From assembly GCA_016720585.1 (NCBI GenBank), contig JADKKH010000004.1:1-64000 (forward strand): DNA of 64,000 nt, given 5' to 3'. The notes beneath the pieces are model-generated. The model searched no databases, was not told the origin of the DNA, and saw only the letters and a program-made list of their open reading frames with translations. Source of the stretch: Chitinophagaceae bacterium (GTDB taxonomy: Bacteria > Bacteroidota > Bacteroidia > Chitinophagales > Chitinophagaceae). The translations under genes were made by a program, and so were the position numbers. Shown piece after piece: positions 49,306 through 58,031 of the stretch (position 1 is its first letter; each line of letters starts with the position of its first letter).

Positions 49306-49548
49306 TTTGGTTAGTGATTGCAGATGGAAAAATTCTAAAAATTGGTTTAGTTCATCTTTTGTTCAACCGGTTGACGTAAATAAGGATGCTTAGGTTCGCC
49401 TGGTTATCGTTGGGGATTTGTTAAAACCCCTGTCCCCTAAAGTGGGACTTAGAAATACAGGCCTGTAATTTTTTCAATTTTCTTTAATGCAATGCGTTTT
49501 ATGAGGATTTTTCGGGTGAACCGTGATATGAGAGCGTGGGGTGGGGTT

Positions 49549-51345
49549 TTAAATGGGGACGTGGAAGGCAACCACGGTTCCCCGGCCGGAGGCGGAGTCA
49601 AAATCCACGGTGCCTTTCAGGTATTCTATCCGGGTAGTAATGTTTTTAAGGCCAATACCTTCAAAATTAGCCTTGTCAGCAACGTCAAAACCCCGGCCGT
49701 TGTCTTCAATAGTGCCGCTGATGCCATCCTTATCCCGGATGATGGAAATATCCAATGTGGTGGCTCCGGCATGTTGGATCGCATTGCTGACACATTCCTG
49801 TATAACCCGGTAAAGCACGGTTTCTGCATTGGAATCAAAGCGTTCTTCCAGCCCTTCAGTAGAAACATGGGCCTGGAGATCCTTACTGCTGAGTTTGTTC
49901 ACAAAATCACTGATAGCCACTCCCAGGTTGTTTTTCAGCAGGGCATTCGGCATCATGATATGTGATACGGTTCTCACTTCTTTACAGCTTTCATCCACCA
50001 GCTGGATAATTTTTTGCAGCGATTTTTTTTGTTCCCCGCTGGTAAATATTATTTCTGATTCAAAGGCCGACAGGTTCATTTTTGCAGCACTCATCATTTG
50101 TCCGACCCCATCATGCAGGTCTTTGGCTATGCGCTGTCTTTCATTTTCTTCTGCTTCCATCACAGCCCTTACGGCTATTTCCTGTTGTTTCATTATCTCT
50201 GCCTGCAGCTGGCTTTCTTTTTTAAATTTAAAGCTCCTGTATTGTGCATGCACCAGCAGGGCGATCAATAACAGTAAACCACCGATTCCGATAAATAAAA
50301 AATTTTGCAGGCGGAGGCGATTTTTTTGCTCCACGATCTGTTGTTCTTTCCGGGCTGTTTCATATTTGGTGTTCAGTTCTTCAATTTGTTTTGTTTTTTC
50401 CGTACCCAACAGGCTATCCCGTAATGCCGTTCTCTTTCTGAAAAAATCAAAGGCTTTCTGGAAGTCTCCCTGTTTTTGGGCTACCAAAGCCAACTCATTG
50501 TAATTATTAGACTGGAGCTCCGGGTAGTTTAATTTTTCGGCCACCCGGTTACTCAGCGTCAGGTATTTTATAGCCTTTGGATAATCACCTTTTCCATTCA
50601 TAGCAACTCCCAGATCCGAAAAAGTGAGTGCTATGGCAAAGCTGTCTTTTAACAGTTGACGGATATTCAGTGCCCGGAGCAGGTAATCTTCGGCAGCAGC
50701 ATATTTTTTTTCTATAACATACACCCCGGCCATATTACTGAGTGCATAGGAGACGCTTAGTGAATCACCGGCAGTTTCAGCGAGTTTGAACGATGAGGTA
50801 TAGCGGTTCAGGGCTTCTTTGTAATCTTCTTTATATTCATACACCACACCGGATTCATTTAATATCATCGAGATACCACTGGTATCTTTCAACTCCGTGT
50901 AGATGGCATTTGCTTTTTTATAATTTTCCAATGCCCGGTCAAGATCTTTTGTTTTGCGGTAGAGTTTGGCAAGTTCATTATAGACAGGCGCCAGTCTTTT
51001 TTTATCCTTCTTTTTTTCAAGGATGGTAACGGACTCATAAAAATTTTTGGCAGCCTGGTCATATTTTCCGTTAAAATAATTGGCCACACCTATATGGTGT
51101 TTTAATTCGGCCACACTTACCGAGTCGGCATTCTTACGGGCAGTTTGTAAGGCCTTGTCACCGGTAATAATTGCCGAGTCGAAGTTGGTTAATTCAAAAT
51201 GCTGAACCAGGCTGATCGTTGCATTCATCTTTTCAGTGTAAGGCCGCTGTGAATTGATGACTGACCGTAAACTGTCTGTATCCACCTGCGCCTGAGCGAA
51301 GACAGAAAAAAATAAAAGTGTAAAAAAAAGATGGATGCGTTTCAT
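49549..51345 (-). CDS. TPR-containing sensor histidine kinase (HisKA_3 type)
   Basis: A 598-aa sensor of the NarX/DegS class. Signal peptide 1-19 ('LLFFSVFAQAQ'). Periplasmic TPR array at about 30-310 with repeats such as 'ALENYKKANAIYTELKDTSG' and 'AEDYLLRALNIRQLLKDSFA'. A coiled segment leads to one transmembrane helix at about 345-366 ('NFLFIGIGGLLLLIALLVHA'). The dimerisation helix has the phosphoacceptor H411 in 'RIAKDLHDGVGQMMSAAKM'. The HATPase domain has 'VIQECVSNAIQHAGAT', 'DNGRGFD' and 'GIGLKNITTRIEYLKG'. The signal sensed is unknown. It begins 9 bp after the dapB reading frame ends. Confidence 0.93.
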   Translation of the reverse strand: MKRIHLFFTLLFFSVFAQAQVDTDSLRSVINSQRPYTEKMNATISLVQHFELTNFDSAIITGDKALQTARKNADSVSVAELKHHIGVANYFNGKYDQAAKNFYESVTILEKKKDKKRLAPVYNELAKLYRKTKDLDRALENYKKANAIYTELKDTSGISMILNESGVVYEYKEDYKEALNRYTSSFKLAETAGDSLSVSYALSNMAGVYVIEKKYAAAEDYLLRALNIRQLLKDSFAIALTFSDLGVAMNGKGDYPKAIKYLTLSNRVAEKLNYPELQSNNYNELALVAQKQGDFQKAFDFFRKRTALRDSLLGTEKTKQIEELNTKYETARKEQQIVEQKNRLRLQNFLFIGIGGLLLLIALLVHAQYRSFKFKKESQLQAEIMKQQEIAVRAVMEAEENERQRIAKDLHDGVGQMMSAAKMNLSAFESEIIFTSGEQKKSLQKIIQLVDESCKEVRTVSHIMMPNALLKNNLGVAISDFVNKLSSKDLQAHVSTEGLEERFDSNAETVLYRVIQECVSNAIQHAGATTLDISIIRDKDGISGTIEDNGRGFDVADKANFEGIGLKNITTRIEYLKGTVDFDSASGRGTVVAFHVPI

Positions 51346-51354
51346 AGCCCTGGA

Positions 51355-52072
51355 TCAAAGGTTAAGGACTTCTTTCATGGTAAAGAAACCCTTTTTGTCT
51401 TTAATAAATTCTGCTGCCAATAGTGCCCCGAAAGCAAAACCTTTTCGGTTATGCGCCGTATGAATGATTTCAATATTGTCAATTGCCGATGAATATTTAA
51501 TGCTGTGTGTGCCGGGGGCCGGGTCAATACGCTGACTGATGATCTCCAGGTCCTCCGGGTTATCGCTGAGTTCATTCACCCATTGTTTTCTTGCGTTTTA
51601 CCTGCTCAAGTATTTGTTCAGCGAGGGTGATGGCTGTTCCGCTGGGCGCATCTCTTTTCTGGGTGTGGTGTGTCTCTTCCAGTATTACTTCATATTCTTT
51701 ATGTGGCGACATCAGGAAAGCCAGTTTTTTATTGACTTCAAAAAAAATATTTACCCCGATACTATAATTACTTGAATAAATAAATCCAATTTTTTTTTCT
51801 GCACAATAGTGTTTCATTTCTTCCAGCCGGTCAGTCCAGCCTGTAGAACCGCAGATAACCGGCAGGCCCATATCCAGGCAGGCTTTTACATTATCAAAGG
51901 CACTTTGCGGGCCGGTGAATTCAATGGCGACCTCTGCTTTTACCATATTTTCCGGGGTGAATTCGTGAAGATTGGGCTGATCGATCTTCAATACAATTTC
52001 ATGTCCTTTTTGAAGCGCCACTTCTTCAATGGCTTTACCCATTTTACCGTAACCGATTAATGCGATGCGCAT
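51355..52072 (-). pseudogene. dapB: 4-hydroxy-tetrahydrodipicolinate reductase, single-base frameshift
   Basis: DapB performs the second step of the DAP/lysine branch. The N-terminal part (from the ATG at 52072) has 'MRIALIGYGKMGKAIEEVAL', 'VAIEFTGPQSAFDNVKACL', 'VICGSTGWTDRLEEM', and 'EETHHTQKRDAPSGTAITLA' with the catalytic His-His and the lysine. The frame breaks after 'QVKRKK' at the A4 run (51585-51588, minus strand). Removing one A restores 'QWVNELSDNPEDLEIISQR' and the complete C-terminus 'TAHNRKGFAFGALLAAEFI'. The gene is normally essential, so a sequencing error is at least as likely as a true lesion. Confidence 0.9.
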
Positions 52073-52091
52073 ACCTGTGTTTATTTTTTTA

Positions 52092-52099
52092 CAAATGTA
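52092..52099 (-). promoter_or_regulatory. -7 box for dapB
   Basis: TACATTTG on the minus strand fits TAnnTTTG, 20 bp before the dapB start and within the 69-bp gap after the DUF5683 gene. No -33 element was found. Confidence 0.4.
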
Positions 52100-52141
52100 G
52101 TTATTAAAGCCCCGGGTGATACCCGTACTGGTACGGATTTA

Positions 52142-52744
52142 TTACTTGCCAATCTTCAATACAAGGCTGAGTCCGTTGGTTTTTGCCAGTTCGCTATACC
52201 CGGGTTTGATCAGCAGGCTGAGATCGGGGCTAACATCGAAGCTTTTAAGATGTGCATCAACCACGGCATCCACAATATTTAATCCCCAGAGTATGAGAAA
52301 AGCAAGGGCAGAGTAATCGATATCACGGCGGTACTGATTACGATAGAAGCGAAGGGATTCTTCGCTAAGTGGCTTGAGGGCGGGTTTTATATCTTTAAAT
52401 GAAGCAGAGTCTGTATGATTGACCCGCATATTATATTTTACTTTGTATGCAAAACGGGTATCCTGGTAACTACCGAGGTTATAAAAAAAAATTCCAGCAC
52501 AGGTTCCTAAAGCTCCGTAAACAATGGGCAATTTCCAGTATTTTTTATTATAGATCTGTCCGAGTCCCGGGAAGATCGCTGATCGGATTGCTGCCACTTT
52601 GGGACTGTGGGCTTTCATAGCGGAATCGTACTTATTTGTAGGAGTTGTTTTTGTGATTACTGGTATAGAATCTTTAACCTGTGCAAAACAGTTAAAAGAG
52701 GAAAGCAGGAAAAAAAAACATAAAAAGGAGAAAAATATTCTCAT
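52142..52744 (-). CDS. DUF5683-type exported/membrane protein
   Basis: A 200-aa protein of the family that follows parB in many Bacteroidota. Signal peptide 'FFSLLCFFFLLS'-like N-terminus ending near 'NCFAQ'. Hydrophobic stretches lie at 'IRSAIFPGLGQIYNKKYWKL', 'YGALGTCAGIFFYNLGSY' and 'ALAFLILWGLNIVDAVVDAH'. The motif 'P-G-L-G-Q-I-Y-N-K-K-Y-W' is the family hallmark. Function is unknown. It follows parB by 5 bp, so it is co-transcribed with the partition genes. Confidence 0.8.
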   Translation of the reverse strand: MRIFFSFLCFFFLLSSFNCFAQVKDSIPVITKTTPTNKYDSAMKAHSPKVAAIRSAIFPGLGQIYNKKYWKLPIVYGALGTCAGIFFYNLGSYQDTRFAYKVKYNMRVNHTDSASFKDIKPALKPLSEESLRFYRNQYRRDIDYSALAFLILWGLNIVDAVVDAHLKSFDVSPDLSLLIKPGYSELAKTNGLSLVLKIGK

Positions 52745-52749
52745 AGTAA

Positions 52750-53670
52750 TTAATCAAGGGGTGCATCCAGTTGCTTCAGGATCTTATTCAGTTCATCGGA
52801 TGAATAATATTCAATGATAATTTGTCCGCTGCCATTCCGGCTGTTCCTGAGTTTTACCCGGGTACTGAAATGCGACGCTAATTTATCTTCTATTCGCTGT
52901 AATGCCGCCGGTAAATGACTTTTTGAAGATTTTTTAACAGCACCGCCCTGTTTGTAGAGGTTGCGGACCAGCGCCTCGGTTTGTCTTACAGACAAGCCTT
53001 TTTCTTTTATTTCCTTAAAAATGAAAAGTTGTTTGTCAATGGTGTCCACATTAATCAATGCCCGGGCATGGCCCATACTTAATTCACCGCTGCGGACAGC
53101 CAACTGGATATCGGGTGGTAATTTTAATAAACGGATGAAATTAGCAACGGTGCTCCGGTCTTTTCCCATTCTTTCGGCAACCTGCTCCTGGGTATATTCC
53201 AGTTCTTCCATCATTCTCTTATAGCTGAGGGAAACCTCCATTGCATTCAGATCTTCCCGCTGTAAATTTTCCAGCAGGGCTAATTCGAGTAACTGGGAAT
53301 CATTGGCATGCCGGAGGTAAGCGGGAATATCTTTAATGCCGGCCATTTTTGCCGCCCGCCATCTTCTTTCCCCGGCAATGAGCCGGTATTTTCCTGAAGG
53401 CAATCTGGAAACCGTAACCGGTTGAATGATATCATGAATTTTAATCGACTCCGCCAATTCCTGCAAGGATTTTTCATCAAAATCCCGGCGGGGTTGTTTG
53501 GGATTGGGTTCAATATCATCAATGGAAATCCGATTGGTACCGGTCGCATTTTCAACCACCGTTGATTTCAAAGAACCGGTGGTGGTCTTTAAATCAGCAT
53601 CAATATGCTGGAGCAGGGAACGGATCCCTTTCCCGAGTTGTTCTTTATTTGTTTGTTTAGAATTGGTCAT
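52750..53670 (-). CDS. parB: Chromosome partitioning protein ParB
   Basis: ParB binds parS and spreads as a CTP-dependent clamp to position the origin. The 306-aa protein has the N-terminal 'LGKGIRSLL' opening, the CTP-binding ParB/Srx domain with 'IEPNPKQPRRDFDEKSLQEL', 'LIAGERRWRAAKMAGI' and 'ALLENLQREDLNAMEVSLSY', then the helix-turn-helix 'TQEQVAERMGKDRSTVANFI'. The C-terminal dimerisation part is 'HFSTRVKLRNSRNGSGQIII'. The likely operon is parA-parB-DUF5683. No convincing parS was found in the window. Confidence 0.96.
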   Translation of the reverse strand: MTNSKQTNKEQLGKGIRSLLQHIDADLKTTTGSLKSTVVENATGTNRISIDDIEPNPKQPRRDFDEKSLQELAESIKIHDIIQPVTVSRLPSGKYRLIAGERRWRAAKMAGIKDIPAYLRHANDSQLLELALLENLQREDLNAMEVSLSYKRMMEELEYTQEQVAERMGKDRSTVANFIRLLKLPPDIQLAVRSGELSMGHARALINVDTIDKQLFIFKEIKEKGLSVRQTEALVRNLYKQGGAVKKSSKSHLPAALQRIEDKLASHFSTRVKLRNSRNGSGQIIIEYYSSDELNKILKQLDAPLD

Positions 53671-53711
53671 CGTATCAGGCTAAGGGTTTTGAATGGACGG
53701 TTGCAAAAGGT

Positions 53712-54515
53712 TCACAACTCTAATATCCTCTCATCATTCTTAATCTTCGTCATATCATTTTTTTGCAAAATCTCTTTTGCAAGATTAAGATAATTCATCG
53801 AGCCTTTACAGTTGGCATCATATAATATTACCGGCTTGCCGACACTGGGGGCTTCTGCCAGTTTTGCATTACGATGGATAATGGTATTAAACACCATATC
53901 TTCAAAATGACGACGGACCTCACTAACCACCTGGTTGCAGAGCCGGAGACGTCCATCGTACATCGTCATTAAAATCCCTTCAATCACCAGCGAGGTATTT
54001 AAACGATTTTGTACAATTTTTATGGTGTTCAATAGTTTCCCTAATCCTTCCAATGCAAAAAATTCACATTGTACGGGTACGACCACGGAATCAGCGGCAC
54101 TCAATGCATTAACGGTTATCAGGCCGAGGGAAGGGGAGCAATCAATGACAATAAATTCATAATCATCTCTCACGGCCTCTAAAATATTCTTCAATACCAT
54201 TTCCCGGTTGGGGTAATTGATCATCTCTATTTCGGCACCTACTAAATCGATATGTGAAGGAATCAGATCCAGGTTGGGAATATCTGTTTTTAATATCACC
54301 TCTTTAGCACGGGCTTCATTCACCATACAATCATAAAGACTCTGGGTGACATTATGTAAATCAAAACCTACACCCGTGGTACTATTTGCCTGGGGGTCGC
54401 CATCTACCAGCAATGTTTTATACTCCAGAACGGCAAAACTTGCCGCCAGGTTTATGGCCGTGGTTGTTTTACCAACTCCTCCTTTTTGATTTGCTACACC
54501 GATTATTCTTGCCAT
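53712..54515 (-). CDS. parA: Chromosome partitioning ATPase ParA
   Basis: ParA is a Walker-type ATPase that moves ParB-parS complexes over the nucleoid. The 267-aa form starts at 'MARIIGVANQKGGVGKTTTA', whose deviant Walker A (KGGVGKTT) must be N-terminal; the longer in-frame start at 54638 adds 41 unlikely residues. 'LLVDGDPQANSTTGVG' (A'), 'FIVIDCSPSLGLITVNAL' (Walker B) and 'EFFALEGLGKLLNTI' follow. It is the first gene of the operon and is divergent from the phosphoesterase gene. Confidence 0.96.
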   Translation of the reverse strand: MARIIGVANQKGGVGKTTTAINLAASFAVLEYKTLLVDGDPQANSTTGVGFDLHNVTQSLYDCMVNEARAKEVILKTDIPNLDLIPSHIDLVGAEIEMINYPNREMVLKNILEAVRDDYEFIVIDCSPSLGLITVNALSAADSVVVPVQCEFFALEGLGKLLNTIKIVQNRLNTSLVIEGILMTMYDGRLRLCNQVVSEVRRHFEDMVFNTIIHRNAKLAEAPSVGKPVILYDANCKGSMNYLNLAKEILQKNDMTKIKNDERILEL

Positions 54516-54682
54516 TTTGCCGAAAACTCCTTTAGGGTTATTGAATGTTTGTGGTAAAATTGCCGTCTGAAACTTAGAACACAAAATTAAGTTTTGCCCA
54601 AACAGAGGGATATACCGGCAAATGTAAGTGTTCAACAAAAGAAAGCCCGGAATGATTATCCTCTTAATTTTGATTATTATTT

Positions 54683-55888
54683 ATGCGTAATTCTCCTTTC
54701 TGGAAGGTCCTGGCGGGCTTCATGTTTTTGCTCGATATTTACTTTTTTCTGTCGTTGCAGGTTGTTTCGGCCCCGGTAGCTCCGGTTGTACGGATCATTA
54801 TTTATTCCCTTTATTGGGCCGTATCGGTTTCTGCTATCGTACTATTCTGGGCTTTGCCTTATATACATATCCGACACCAGACGCGGTTGTCTAAAACAAC
54901 GATTTTTTCGATCATGGCTGGTTTGTTTTTTGCCAAACTGGTAGCTTCCTTATTTTTCCTTGGGGATGATGTGTACCGGATGGTGCATTGGGCCCGGGGT
55001 GAAGCTGTTTCAAAGTCATTTGGAATGGCCTGGACAGGCATTATAGCCGGCGGCAGCCTCTTTGGTATACTGCTATATGGGTTTACCAATAAATACCGAT
55101 ACCAGGTAAAAAGGATCAAACTTACCTACGATAATTTGCCCGCTGGTTTTGCCGGGTTGAAGATTGTACATATATCGGATATCCATTCAGGAAGTTTTAC
55201 CAACAAACATGCAGTGATGAAGGGTGTGCAGAAGATCCTGGATGAAGAACCCGATCTCATTCTTTTTACGGGGGATATGGTCAATAATGTTGCTGATGAG
55301 ATGAAAGATTATATGGATGTATTTAATAAACTGAGTGCCCCCTTAGGAGTTTATTCCACCCTGGGTAATCATGATTACGGTGATTATGTTCGATGGGCCA
55401 GTGCAGAAGCTAAGGAGGCGAATCTTGACCGGTTAAAGCAGGTTCATCATGCCCTTGGCTGGCGGTTATTGATGAATGAACATATTGTCCTGGAAAAGGG
55501 TACGGATAAAATTGCCTTGATCGGTATTGAAAACTGGAGTGCCAAAGCCCGATTTCCGAAATATGGTAATTTAAAAAAAGCTTATGAAGGGGCCGAGTCA
55601 CATCCATTCAAAATATTATTGAGCCATGACCCTTCCCACTGGAGGGCGGAAGTATTGTCAGACTATCCGGGTATTGATCTGATGCTGGCCGGTCACACCC
55701 ATGGAATGCAATTTGGACTGGAAATACCCGGCTTTAAGTGGAGTCCTGTTCAATATGTTTATAAAGAATGGGCTGGTTTATATGAAAAGGCTGACCAAAA
55801 ACTGTATATCAACCGGGGTTTTGGTTTTATTGGTTATCCAGGCCGTTCGGGGATCCTCCCTGAAATCACTGTTTTGGAGCTTTCCTGA
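54683..55888 (+). CDS. Membrane-anchored metallophosphoesterase
   Basis: A 401-aa protein. The N-terminal 130 residues contain about four hydrophobic helices ('VLAGFMFLLDIYFFLSLQVV', 'IYSLYWAVSVSAIVLFWAL', 'IFSIMAGLFFAKLVASLFFL', 'GIIAGGSLFGILLYGF'). The calcineurin-like domain from about residue 155 has 'IVHISDIHSGSFTN', 'FTGDMVNN', 'LGNHDYGDYVRW', 'ILLSHDPSHW' and 'LAGHTHGMQFG', giving all five metal-site blocks. It resembles the YaeI/UDP-2,3-diacylglucosamine hydrolase-like group. The substrate is unknown. Its start is 167 bp from parA. Confidence 0.92.
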   Translation: MRNSPFWKVLAGFMFLLDIYFFLSLQVVSAPVAPVVRIIIYSLYWAVSVSAIVLFWALPYIHIRHQTRLSKTTIFSIMAGLFFAKLVASLFFLGDDVYRMVHWARGEAVSKSFGMAWTGIIAGGSLFGILLYGFTNKYRYQVKRIKLTYDNLPAGFAGLKIVHISDIHSGSFTNKHAVMKGVQKILDEEPDLILFTGDMVNNVADEMKDYMDVFNKLSAPLGVYSTLGNHDYGDYVRWASAEAKEANLDRLKQVHHALGWRLLMNEHIVLEKGTDKIALIGIENWSAKARFPKYGNLKKAYEGAESHPFKILLSHDPSHWRAEVLSDYPGIDLMLAGHTHGMQFGLEIPGFKWSPVQYVYKEWAGLYEKADQKLYINRGFGFIGYPGRSGILPEITVLELS

Positions 55889-56052
55889 GTATTATTTGTA
55901 TAAGTTCTTCAATATTTGGGCATATAAGTCGTTTTAATTCAGGGGGAGAAGCATATTAAACTATTTTTTAACTAATTAGTCTTAAAATACAATTCCCGGT
56001 AAAACCCGGGATTCTACTGGCATTATCCCTGGAGCCAGAATACAACTGCCTA

Positions 56053-57081
56053 ATGCTGAAGAAATGGTCCATATTTGTGGCTTTTATTATGTTGTCTGTT
56101 GTTGCCTTTCCTCAAAGCAACTCAGTGGATTCTGTTATTACCCCCGTTAAACAATTTCCTGTAACGGACACCTCCGTTGATCTGGATGATCTTTTCCAGG
56201 ACTTTGATGCTTTTATGGATTCGATCCTTTCGCCACATAGTTATTTTTTGGCCAGCCTGTCCATGGGTAAAGGCTATTATAATTTTGAGAGTAAAGACGG
56301 GTCAATAATTGCTTCGTCAAAAAAACTTACCTATTCACCTACCCTTGGCTATTATCATAAAAGCGGTGTAGGCATGACTGGTACCGGATATTTGGTGGAT
56401 GACGGGTCACATATTAATTTTTATCAGTTTGCACTTACTCCTTCCTATGATTATTTAAAGAACAAGAGTTTCGCAACAGGTATTTCTTTTACGAAATTTT
56501 TTACCCGGGATTCAGTACCCTTTTACACCACACCATTGCAAAACGAGCTGTTAGGATATTTTACGGTTCGCAAATGGTGGTTCCGGCCCATGTTGTCGAT
56601 GAGTTACGGCTGGGGCAGCCGTACAGACTACCTTCAAAGGGAGGATTTGATACAGGATCTGCGTTTACGAAGGAGGGGGTTTACCTATATCAATACCAAA
56701 GAATCCATTACGGATCTTTCGATGACAGTTTCTGTCCGTCATGATTTTTATTGGCTGGATGCCATTACCTATAAAGACCATTTCCGTTTTACCCCTCAAT
56801 TAGCTTTTACCAGCGGCACACAAAAATTCGGATTTAACCAGTCTTCCAATACCTATGCTACTGTTATCCGGAATAATTCAAATGTTTTGTACAGCACGGA
56901 GAATATTTACCTGGACGACAAGTTGAAATTTCAACCTCTTTCACTCACTATGTATCTCCGGGGTGAATATTCCATTGGAAAGTTTTTTATTCAGCCCCAG
57001 TTGACCCTGGATTATTACTTCCCCGCCACCAGCAAAAATTTCAACAGCCTTTTCACGATCAATGTGGGCTGTATGTTCTGA
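56053..57081 (+). CDS. Exported probable outer-membrane beta-barrel protein
   Basis: A 342-aa protein with a signal peptide ending near 'VVAFPQ' (residue 21), then an acidic stretch ('VDLDDLFQDFDAFMDSIL'). From about residue 65, alternating amphipathic strands with aromatic girdles follow: 'YFLASLSMGKGYYNF', 'LTYSPTLGYYHKSGVGMTG', 'LSMTVSVRHDFYWLDA', 'LSLTMYLRGEYSIGKFFIQP'. The last residue is phenylalanine, as usual for outer-membrane barrels. No specific family is recognised. Confidence 0.75.
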   Translation: MLKKWSIFVAFIMLSVVAFPQSNSVDSVITPVKQFPVTDTSVDLDDLFQDFDAFMDSILSPHSYFLASLSMGKGYYNFESKDGSIIASSKKLTYSPTLGYYHKSGVGMTGTGYLVDDGSHINFYQFALTPSYDYLKNKSFATGISFTKFFTRDSVPFYTTPLQNELLGYFTVRKWWFRPMLSMSYGWGSRTDYLQREDLIQDLRLRRRGFTYINTKESITDLSMTVSVRHDFYWLDAITYKDHFRFTPQLAFTSGTQKFGFNQSSNTYATVIRNNSNVLYSTENIYLDDKLKFQPLSLTMYLRGEYSIGKFFIQPQLTLDYYFPATSKNFNSLFTINVGCMF

Positions 57082-57251
57082 TTTTTGAAAACCTTCACAT
57101 CTTTCCTGCAATAGAACGGTTACTTTTTTTGTTTAGCAGTGTACCCATTCCCGTTAAAAGAATTTAACAGCCCCGAAGGGTTACTGGCACTATACTTGAA
57201 ATTTTCCAGGGTGATTTTCAGGTTATCCATAACAATTAAAAAAATACTTAC

Positions 57252-57842
57252 ATGAAAACAAAACTCTTTACGCTGTTCACAGCATTATTATTCTCCCAGG
57301 CGATGATGGCCCAGTTTCATCTGGGTGTTAAAGGCGGGGCAAACATGACCAAAGTTCAGGGCAAATCTTTCAAAGATGAATTTAAGTACGGGTATCACCT
57401 GGGCGGATTTGCCGAAGTTCGGTTGGGAAATAAATTTGTATTACAACCCGAAGTACTTTTTAATCAGTACTCCACAACCGTGGACAGCAGTTTCAAACAT
57501 GTTTACCAGAATGTTTTTAACCCGGCATACCAGAGTAATGTGAAGCTTAACTACCTGTCTATTCCGCTGGTATTAAATTATAAACTGATCGGCAGTTTCC
57601 TTTCGTTACAGGCAGGCCCGCAGTTTGGGGTGCTTATCAGCAAGAACAAGACCTTATTACAAAACGGAGGTGAGGCCTTTAAGCATGGGGATTTTTCAAT
57701 GTTAGCCGGTGCCCAGATCAAAATCGGGTCCATCCGTCTGAATGGCCGGTATGTGATCGGTTTAAATAATATCAATGACATAGACAACCAGGATCAATGG
57801 AAAAGCCAGGGGTTCCAATTATCTGTTGGATTAGCCCTTTAA
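57252..57842 (+). CDS. Outer-membrane beta-barrel (PorT/OmpW-like porin family) protein
   Basis: A 196-aa protein with a signal peptide ending 'QAMMAQ' (residue 21) and the typical opening 'FHLGVKGGANMTKVQGKSF'. Strands include 'YGYHLGGFAEVRLGNKFVLQ', 'LNYLSIPLVLNYKL', 'FLSLQAGPQFGVLISKNK' and the end 'QGFQLSVGLAL'. This is the eight-stranded family common in Bacteroidota. The ligand is unknown. It ends at a terminator. Confidence 0.88.
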   Translation: MKTKLFTLFTALLFSQAMMAQFHLGVKGGANMTKVQGKSFKDEFKYGYHLGGFAEVRLGNKFVLQPEVLFNQYSTTVDSSFKHVYQNVFNPAYQSNVKLNYLSIPLVLNYKLIGSFLSLQAGPQFGVLISKNKTLLQNGGEAFKHGDFSMLAGAQIKIGSIRLNGRYVIGLNNINDIDNQDQWKSQGFQLSVGLAL

Positions 57843-57866
57843 AACGCAATACCCTGATGAATAAGA

Positions 57867-57894
57867 AGCTCTCCATTTTGGGAGGGCTTTTTTT
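57867..57894 (+). terminator. Rho-independent terminator after the beta-barrel gene
   Basis: The arms agctctcc (57867-57874) and ggagggct (57881-57888), with one T-G pair and a 6-nt loop, run directly into T7. Confidence 0.85.
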
Positions 57895-58031
57895 GTGTAA
57901 ACGGCTACCTTTCAGTGTCCTGCTTTGGCAGTCTGAAATCTTCAGGCATGAATCTTGGCAATACTGATTTCCCGTTATATTTTTAACCCCGCCTTCGGCG
58001 GAATGACAGGTTGTCTAAAGAAGAATTAAAT

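Noticed and set aside
51585..51588. Programmed frameshift in dapB
   Set aside because: There is no slippery heptamer, stop-proximal signal or known precedent; a plain one-base indel is simpler.
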